DNA from: Hyphomonas adhaerens MHS-3
GTDB lineage: Bacteria > Pseudomonadota > Alphaproteobacteria > Caulobacterales > Hyphomonadaceae
DNA: 64,000 nucleotides
Assembly (NCBI RefSeq): GCF_000685235.1
Contig: NZ_ARYH01000001.1
Location: 1,426,001-1,490,000, forward strand
Direction: 5' to 3'
Position numbers and translations under genes: made by a program. This document shows, in pieces, positions 58,446-64,000 of the stretch. Below the pieces are notes generated by a model. The model ran no database searches. It was given only the letters and a program-made list of their open reading frames with translations, and was not told the DNA's origin. The stretch's first letter is position 1. Each line of letters opens with the position of its first letter.

Positions 58446-58587
58446 CAGTCCTGTATCCCTTTTCTGACCTGAACAGTACGCCTCAATGCTGCAATGCACA
58501 ACAAGACTCATGCCAAAGGCGAAGTCACGGCTCTTTTCTTTTTAAAACAGGGTGTTCTGCGCCACCTGGCATGCTGCTTTGGCGAAA

Positions 58588-59400
58588 TCAGAACCAGGTT
58601 CGGACGCCGATGACGAAACGCGTGTCGTCAGCCTTTCCGCCGTCGGCTTCGATCCGGTCTGCCGTTTTGCCGAAAGCGCTCTGGTATTCCACACCGATAT
58701 AGGGCGCGACCTCGCGGCGGATCTCGTAGCGCAGGCGCAAGCCCGCCTGCAGATCGGTCAGGCCGGAGCCGAGCGCCTTTTCCGGAATGTCCTGCGCCGA
58801 AAAATTCGCCTCCAGCCGGGGCTGGAGGATCAGCCGGTTGGTCAGCAACAGCTCGTATTCGGCTTCGAAACTGGCGGTCAGGTCTCCTGAGCCGCTGAGG
58901 AAAGCGGCCCCGTCCACTTCGAACCAGTAGGGGGCGAGACCCTGGATACCGAGCACCGCGTGGGCCTGGCCCTTCGGTTCGAAGTCATAGCGCACGCCGG
59001 TCTGCAGGTCGAAGTATCGCGAAATGGCGCGGGACCAGAGCAGCTGGACTTCGGCGTCCTCCAGGTCGTTGTCCTCGAAAGAATACTCGCCCTCGGTTTT
59101 CAGCCAGACCTTGTTGATGTCGCCGCCATACCAGGCATCGGCATCCCAGACGCCGACGGTTTCCCCATCCGAGGACTGAGCTTCCAGCCGGTCGAACCGG
59201 ACCATGGCAAAGGGCGTATCGCCGGAATGCGCCTGAACATGCGCGCGGGCAGCGTCCACTTCTGCCGGGTCGAAATAGGCATCGGCCTGCGACCAGGGTT
59301 TTTCAGATGAGGCTGCTTTCTGATGATCGTGCGCTTGTGCGGAGGCGCCTGTTGCAACGGCGCATGTCGCGAGGGCGGTAAGAATAACCCTGTGCATCAC
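58588..59400 (-). CDS. copB: Copper resistance protein CopB
   Basis: A 270-residue outer-membrane beta-barrel protein of the CopB/PcoB type with a signal peptide (MMHRVILTALATCAVATGASA) and CopB hallmarks VWLKTEGEYSFED and LLTNRLILQPRLEANFSAQD. The usual long Met/His-rich N-terminal repeat is reduced to one short HDH segment. Overlaps copA by 4 bases (ATGA). Last gene of the copper operon. Confidence 0.9.
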   Translation of the reverse strand: MMHRVILTALATCAVATGASAQAHDHQKAASSEKPWSQADAYFDPAEVDAARAHVQAHSGDTPFAMVRFDRLEAQSSDGETVGVWDADAWYGGDINKVWLKTEGEYSFEDNDLEDAEVQLLWSRAISRYFDLQTGVRYDFEPKGQAHAVLGIQGLAPYWFEVDGAAFLSGSGDLTASFEAEYELLLTNRLILQPRLEANFSAQDIPEKALGSGLTDLQAGLRLRYEIRREVAPYIGVEYQSAFGKTADRIEADGGKADDTRFVIGVRTWF

Positions 59401-61286
59401 TTCGTCTCCCCATGCGTGTCATGACCCATGGCGGAATGGTCCATCATGTCGTGGTCCATATGCTCGTGATCCATCATTTTTTTGTCCGTTGACGGCAGGA
59501 CGGAGACGACCTGCATCATGCCCGCATGCATGTGGTAAAGCAGGTGGCAGTGGAAGGCCCAGTCGCCGACATGGTCAGCCGAGACATCGAAGGAGAGCTT
59601 TTCGCCCGGTTTCACGATCACGGTGTGCTTTCGTGGCTTGTGGTCGCCGCCGCCGTTCACAAGGTCGAAGAACATGCCGTGCAGGTGGATCGGGTGCGGC
59701 ATCATCGTGTTGTTGATCAGCGTCACCCGCAGGCGCTCGCCTTCATGGAAGATGATGGGCTCGGTCACTTCGGAGAACTTCACGCCGTCGAAGCTCCACA
59801 TATAGCGTTCCATGTTGGAGGTGAGGTGGATCTCCATCTCCCGGCCCGGCGGGCGCAGGTCCGGATTGCGGGTCAGGCTGCGGAGCTGCGAATACCGCAT
59901 GACGCGATGAGCCACGTCTTCGAGGCCGATGCCCGGCTCGTCGAGGCGGCTCATCGGCATCATGGCGACGTTTGCGACACCGGGGCCGCGTTTGATGTCC
60001 TTTTTCTCCACCGGCCAGCTGGCGTCATCTACCATGCCGTGTGCGGAGTGATCCATAGACATGCCGCCCATGTCATGGCCCATTGCGGCATGATCCATCT
60101 CTGAATGATCCATTGCCGCCATGTCCATGGAATCCATTTTCATATCGTCATGTCCCATAGCGCCATGATCCATGCCCATGTCCTTCATGGTCAGGGTCGG
60201 CACGCCGCGCAGGGCAGGGGCTTCGGCGCGCATGCCAGGCTTCGGCCCGAAGGTCGCCACCGCCTGTCCTGAGCAGTCGATGCTCTCGGCGACGAAGGCG
60301 TAGGCCTGATCATCCTTCGGCTCGACGATCACATCATAGGTTTCGGCAACACCCATCTGGAACTCATCGACTTCCAGTGGCTGCACATTGAGGCCGTCGG
60401 CGGCGACGATGGTCATCGGCAGGCCGGGCAGGCGGACATTGAAAATCGTCATCGCCGAGGCATTGATGATCCGCAGGCGCACGCGCTCGCCGCGCCGGAA
60501 GATGCCGTTCCAGTTGTCGGCGGTGGAGTGGCCATTGATCAGATAGTGGTAGGTCGCCCCCGTCACGTCTGCGATGTCGCGCGGCGACATGCGCATCTGG
60601 CCCCACATCGCACGCTCGTCCCAGGCGGCGCCGAGGCCCTTTTCCTGCGCATCCTTCAGGAAGTCGCCGACCGTGCGTTGCTGGTAATTGTAGGCATCGC
60701 TCATCTTCTTCAGCTTCGCGAAGATGCGGTAAGGGCTTTCGAAGCTCCAGTCCGAAAGCACCAGCACATATTCCCGGTCATAGGTGACCGGGTCATGATG
60801 TTTTGGGTCGATGATGATCGGACCGTAGAGGCCTTCCTGCTCCTGCAGACCGGAATGGGAATGGTACCAGTAGGTGCCCGATTGCGGCACGGCATATTTG
60901 TACGTGAATGTCTCGCCCGGCCGGATGCCCGGAAAGGTGACGCCCGGCACACCGTCCATCTGGAAGGGCACAAGCAAGCCGTGCCAGTGGACGCTGGTAT
61001 CTTCCTCCAGCGTATTGGTCACGTTGAGCGTGATCTCGTCGCCTTCACGAAACCGGATCAGCGGCGCGGGCAGCGTGCCATTGACGCCCAACGCCTCGCC
61101 GCCACGCCCGCCGATGCGAACCGGGAAGCGCCCGATTGACAGGTTGAACTCCGTTGCAGTGGCCGGGGAGAGGCCGGTGTTGCCATCGCTGGCACTGCGC
61201 GCCCAGGCCGGCAAAAGGGCAGCAGGCAGCAGGGACGAAAGGCCTGTCAGGGCGGCACCCTGCAGGAATAGTCTTCGACTGAACAT
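59397..61286 (-). CDS. copA: Copper resistance multicopper oxidase CopA
   Basis: A 629-residue periplasmic multicopper oxidase that detoxifies Cu(I). Twin-arginine signal (SRRLFLQG), trinuclear/type 1 sites HWHG, YWYHSHSG, PIHLHG and the C-terminal HCHLLYHMHAGMM are all present. Residues ~365-415 form a Met/His-rich stretch (repeats of MDH/MGHD type) that binds copper. Preceded by a small Cys/His/Met-rich protein gene. Confidence 0.95.
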   Translation of the reverse strand: MFSRRLFLQGAALTGLSSLLPAALLPAWARSASDGNTGLSPATATEFNLSIGRFPVRIGGRGGEALGVNGTLPAPLIRFREGDEITLNVTNTLEEDTSVHWHGLLVPFQMDGVPGVTFPGIRPGETFTYKYAVPQSGTYWYHSHSGLQEQEGLYGPIIIDPKHHDPVTYDREYVLVLSDWSFESPYRIFAKLKKMSDAYNYQQRTVGDFLKDAQEKGLGAAWDERAMWGQMRMSPRDIADVTGATYHYLINGHSTADNWNGIFRRGERVRLRIINASAMTIFNVRLPGLPMTIVAADGLNVQPLEVDEFQMGVAETYDVIVEPKDDQAYAFVAESIDCSGQAVATFGPKPGMRAEAPALRGVPTLTMKDMGMDHGAMGHDDMKMDSMDMAAMDHSEMDHAAMGHDMGGMSMDHSAHGMVDDASWPVEKKDIKRGPGVANVAMMPMSRLDEPGIGLEDVAHRVMRYSQLRSLTRNPDLRPPGREMEIHLTSNMERYMWSFDGVKFSEVTEPIIFHEGERLRVTLINNTMMPHPIHLHGMFFDLVNGGGDHKPRKHTVIVKPGEKLSFDVSADHVGDWAFHCHLLYHMHAGMMQVVSVLPSTDKKMMDHEHMDHDMMDHSAMGHDTHGETK

Positions 61287-61361
61287 GGGAAAGAACCTTC
61301 TGAATTGAGAGAAAGCGGCATCGGGGCGGGCGCGCCGACAACGCGCCCGGCCGGGCCGGTC

Positions 61362-61760
61362 TCAATTCAGGAGGCGGGTTTTCAGTTGCAGCGGCGTCAG
61401 CCGGGGCGGCCCGGACGCCTGGTAGAACCTGTATTTCAGCAGCCGTGCGGGCGGGGCCAGGACCTTCGGGGCATTGGCCGGACCGATCACTGCGGCAGCA
61501 GCGCCAACGGGCAGGACCGGCGCGGGCATGGCCTGTGGGGCCTGCGTGATCAGTTCCGCGTCAGCGTCACAATGGGGACAAGCCGATTTGTCGTGATGCG
61601 CCGGTCCGGTTTCGTCGCAGGCATGTCCTGCCGGCATGCTGTGCGCCATCTCCATGGCCACCGGCGCCCGGGCTTGCGGCGCGTCACAGGCGCAAAGCGC
61701 CTGCTGGGCTGCAAAGAACAGGGCAAGGCCTGCCAGGAAGAAGGATCTCATCAGGATCAT
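61362..61760 (-). CDS. Small exported Cys/His/Met-rich protein of the copper operon
   Basis: A 132-residue secreted protein (signal ending ALFFAAQQALC) with metal-binding clusters MEMAHSMPAGHACD, HHDKSACPHCDAD and a conserved-looking C-terminus PPRLTPLQLKTRLLN. It resembles small CopL/DUF2946-like copper proteins placed before copAB, but I cannot assign the family firmly. Start could also be ATG at 61751. First gene of the copper run. Confidence 0.72.
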   Translation of the reverse strand: MILMRSFFLAGLALFFAAQQALCACDAPQARAPVAMEMAHSMPAGHACDETGPAHHDKSACPHCDADAELITQAPQAMPAPVLPVGAAAAVIGPANAPKVLAPPARLLKYRFYQASGPPRLTPLQLKTRLLN

Positions 61761-61944
61761 GCGCAAAGCCTGCAGAGCTCCCGGCAATCCGGGAGGCGGT
61801 TCTGGTCCAGATAAGCATCGGCCGGCAGGTTTTCAAAATAACAAAGCGGCGGCGGCTTTGCCGGGCGGCCCTTGTCAGGGAGGGGTGGCGCCCGTCAGAT
61901 GACGCCAAAGCGCAACCCTTGCGCGCAAGGATGGAGGCTTCACC

Positions 61945-62676
61945 GTGGATTCCGGCACTGCCGCGCTCGAACCGCTTGAACGCATCATGCAGGAGGCGTC
62001 GGACCTGGCCCTGTCCTGGACGCGCCGGCGCGAGGCGCTGGTCGTGGACGAGAAGTCAGCCGGGCAGTTCGCCTCCAGCGCAGACCTCGATGTCGAAGCC
62101 ATGTTGCGCCGGTCTCTGGCAGAGGAATTCGGGGAAGGGCGTATCATCGGGGAGGAAATGGGCGGCGATCTCGGCGAAGGCATTACCGGCTGGGCGCTCG
62201 ACCCGATCGACGGCACGTCGAATTTCCTGCTCGGTCTGCCGCTTTGGGGCATTTCCGCCGGATATATCGAGAAGGGCGGTTCGGCGCTCGGGGCCATCGC
62301 GCTGCCGGAACTGGGCTTGCTCCTGTCGGCCGCAAGCGGCACCGGGCTGCGCGTGAACCGGATCGCGCAGCCACGTGCCGCGTCGCGCGGGCCGGTAAAG
62401 ATCATGGCGCTCGGAGAGAATGACTTCGAGCCGGGGCCGGAGACCGATGCGCGGGCGCAGACCTTCCGCGACCAGGGTTATGCCGTGGTGCGTTACCGCT
62501 GCGCCGTATTCTCTCTGGCATCCGCCGCGCTGGGCAGGCTGGGCGGATATGTCGAGCGGGGCTGCGGCCTGTGGGACGTTGCGGCCGCCGATATCATCTG
62601 CCGTGAGGCGGGCATGTCGGTCGAAGCTGGCAGGATTGCACCCGGCCGGTATGGCATCGATGCGCGCTGGGCCTGA
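61945..62676 (+). CDS. Inositol monophosphatase-family phosphatase
   Basis: A 243-residue Mg-dependent phosphatase (GEEM, DPIDGTSNF and WDVAAADIICREAG metal motifs all intact) of the IMPase/CysQ family. The start is GTG with GGAGG 7 bases upstream. Substrate (inositol phosphate, PAP or histidinol phosphate) not decidable. Confidence 0.88.
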   Translation: MDSGTAALEPLERIMQEASDLALSWTRRREALVVDEKSAGQFASSADLDVEAMLRRSLAEEFGEGRIIGEEMGGDLGEGITGWALDPIDGTSNFLLGLPLWGISAGYIEKGGSALGAIALPELGLLLSAASGTGLRVNRIAQPRAASRGPVKIMALGENDFEPGPETDARAQTFRDQGYAVVRYRCAVFSLASAALGRLGGYVERGCGLWDVAAADIICREAGMSVEAGRIAPGRYGIDARWA

Positions 62677-62734
62677 AAATCGCCCCGGATCCTGCCCCGT
62701 TTTCGCCGCCCGCGAATGCGATTAGGTTTTCATC

Positions 62735-63604
62735 ATGTCTGAGATGCTGCCTGGAAATTTCGTTCCGTCGCCCGCCCGCGGGCGGGTGCTGGTGTTCGAT
62801 TCCGGGGTAGGGGGCCTCACCGTGGCGGAGGAGATCCGCGCGCTCGGCCCGGCGCTTGGCGTGCACTATGCCGCCGATTCCGGCTTCTTTCCTTATGGCG
62901 ACAAATCCGACGAGGCCCTGCGCGAGCGCCTGCCGAAAGTGGCAAAGGCGCTGTGCGACCGGGTTCGCCCTGACGTGTTCGTCATCGCCTGCAATACGGC
63001 CTCGACGCTGGCGCTGTCCGACGTGCGCGCGGTGCTGGATATTCCGGTCGTCGGCACGGTGCCTGCGATCAAGCCCGCCGCCCAGTTCACCCGCACCGGT
63101 ACGATCGGCCTGCTGGCGACCCCCGGCACGATCCGCCGGGCCTATACATCGGAACTGATCGAGACATTCGCCGGCCATCTGCATGTCATCATGCATGGCA
63201 GTATCGAGCTTGTCCGCCTGGCCGAGGCGCATGCCCGCGGTGAGGACATTCCCATCGACCGGTTTGCAGAGGCGCAGGCACCGCTGTTCGATGTGCCGGG
63301 CGGGGAGAAGATCGATACGGTCGTGCTCGCCTGCACGCACTTTCCGCTCGTGCGCGGCCAGCTGATCGCCAGCGCCCCCCAGTCTGTCAGCTATGTCGAT
63401 TCAGGCGCCGCCATCGCGCGCCAGACGATCCGTGTGCTGCCGGTTGAGACCGAGGCACGCGGCATTGGCGGGCACGCCTATCTGACCAGCGAACCAGAGG
63501 ACGAGGCGGATCTCGCCCTCGTCCTCAGGCGATACGGTTTTCCAGAGCTTCAGCGGGTCGCCATCGACCCGATGGACACGACTTCTGCACCGACAGACCC
63601 GTAA
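62735..63604 (+). CDS. murI: Glutamate racemase
   Basis: Supplies D-glutamate for peptidoglycan. The 289-residue protein has the two catalytic cysteines in ACNTAS and ACTHFPL, the N-terminal VFDSGVGGLTVAEEI, and PYGDKS. Its 3' end runs 55 bases into the convergent decarboxylase gene. Confidence 0.95.
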   Translation: MSEMLPGNFVPSPARGRVLVFDSGVGGLTVAEEIRALGPALGVHYAADSGFFPYGDKSDEALRERLPKVAKALCDRVRPDVFVIACNTASTLALSDVRAVLDIPVVGTVPAIKPAAQFTRTGTIGLLATPGTIRRAYTSELIETFAGHLHVIMHGSIELVRLAEAHARGEDIPIDRFAEAQAPLFDVPGGEKIDTVVLACTHFPLVRGQLIASAPQSVSYVDSGAAIARQTIRVLPVETEARGIGGHAYLTSEPEDEADLALVLRRYGFPELQRVAIDPMDTTSAPTDP

Positions 63605-64000
63605 AGGCTCGGCCACGGCGCGTCCTGCACTTCCACCACTTCGGTTTCGCCGAAGCCGTTGAAGCGGCTGGACATGGCGCGGCCATAGGCCCCGAGGTTG
63701 CCGAACTCGATATAGTCGCCTTCGGACAGGCCGGCCGGCAGCATGATCTCGTCCGGGAACTTGTCGGTTGAATCGCAGGTTGGGCCGTAGACGCGATAGG
63801 CTTCCATGCCGTGCAGCTTGCGGCCGTCGCCGGCAATCGCGCGCTTTGGGAATTTCCATTGCTCGTGCACGGCATCGTAGAGGGCGCCATAGGAGCCGTC
63901 ATTGATGTACAGTGCACCGTTTTTCGACAGTTCGATGCGGCACAGCAGGCTTTCGGATTCGGCGACCAGCGCGCGGCCCGGCTCGCACCACAGGTCTGCG
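63550..64000 (-). CDS. Ornithine/lysine decarboxylase-type PLP enzyme, C-terminal part
   Basis: The frame is open to the right window edge, giving the C-terminal ~149 residues of a fold-type III decarboxylase: WCEPGRALVAE, YINDGSYGALYD, the catalytic-Cys segment GPTCDSTDKFP and EGDYIEFGNLGAYG. It makes putrescine or cadaverine (alanine-racemase-like fold). The 5' end lies outside. Overlaps murI convergently by 55 bases. Confidence 0.9.
   Translation of the reverse strand, partial: ADLWCEPGRALVAESESLLCRIELSKNGALYINDGSYGALYDAVHEQWKFPKRAIAGDGRKLHGMEAYRVYGPTCDSTDKFPDEIMLPAGLSEGDYIEFGNLGAYGRAMSSRFNGFGETEVVEVQDAPWPSLYGSVGAEVVSIGSMATR

Noticed and set aside
1-64000. Mobile elements, prophage, CRISPR, tRNA or rRNA
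   Set aside because: No transposase, integrase, cas gene, regular repeat-spacer array or recognisable RNA gene; gaps are too short and carry only terminators and operator-like sites.

Overview
The window reads as a chromosomal stretch of a GC-rich alphaproteobacterium, most likely a marine or stalked-type member of the Hyphomonadaceae/Caulobacterales. This is an inference from gene families and style, not a database match: class I lysyl-tRNA synthetase, an alpha-type RpoH, a UrcA-family secreted protein, DUF2853, a MarR-OmpR-EnvZ cluster beside ilvE, a fused indolepyruvate ferredoxin oxidoreductase and many small lipoproteins. About 63 protein genes are packed tightly on both strands, with frequent 1-55 bp overlaps. 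I see no rRNA, tRNA, CRISPR array, insertion sequence, integrase or prophage gene. No gap without a gene exceeds about 300 bases; the largest (before rpoH, between the carbonic anhydrase and lysR genes, before the acyltransferase gene) are described as regulatory or empty.

Layout. 1-2.3 kb: end of an assimilatory sulfate-reduction operon (cysI, DUF934, cysH) closed by a terminator. 2.3-6 kb: an rRNA/tRNA methyltransferase gene whose start lies inside the terminator of the preceding RcnB-like gene, an unknown membrane protein, and rpoH. 6-9.7 kb: a probable bicarbonate-uptake locus, beta-carbonic anhydrase plus a SulP transporter, divergent from an OxyR-like LysR regulator that lacks the OxyR redox cysteines but has a textbook OxyR-type palindrome in its promoter. 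9.7-15.8 kb: zapE, rhomboid protease, a lone receiver protein, an acyltransferase, a MarR gene with a near-perfect palindromic operator, and an alpha/beta hydrolase. 15.8-24.8 kb: a DUF900 lipoprotein hydrolase, a GNAT-nitrilase fusion, the marR-ompR-envZ cluster, ilvE, a 1-Cys peroxiredoxin, SixA phosphatase and UrcA.

25-35 kb: photolyase, a membrane glycosyltransferase, a paired acyl-CoA dehydrogenase operon (the second subunit lacks the catalytic Glu), DUF2853 with a histone-H1-like tail, a SIMPL-domain protein, an FMN glutamate-synthase-like protein and DUF4105. 35-38.3 kb: iron storage (bacterioferritin and its ferredoxin with a Fur-like box), a methyltransferase/TetR divergent pair with an operator, and a small-membrane-protein/XRE pair with repeated operator elements. 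38.4-50.5 kb: lysK, a lipoprotein serpin, iorAB fusion with divergent Lrp, thiolase, PilZ and an M13 metallopeptidase.

50.5-58.5 kb: an OMF-adaptor-RND efflux operon divergent from a PhoR-like kinase. 58.6-61.8 kb: a copper-resistance operon (small Cys/His/Met protein, CopA oxidase, CopB). 61.9-64 kb: an inositol-monophosphatase-like enzyme, murI, and the C-terminal end of an ornithine/lysine decarboxylase-type gene that runs off the window.

Most of the window is ordinary housekeeping and stress-response content. The items most worth a second look are regulatory: the cysteine-free OxyR-like regulator with its OxyR-type operator, the terminator that overlaps a start codon, and an inverted-repeat element found at equivalent positions in front of both an Arg-rich small ORF and the RND operon.
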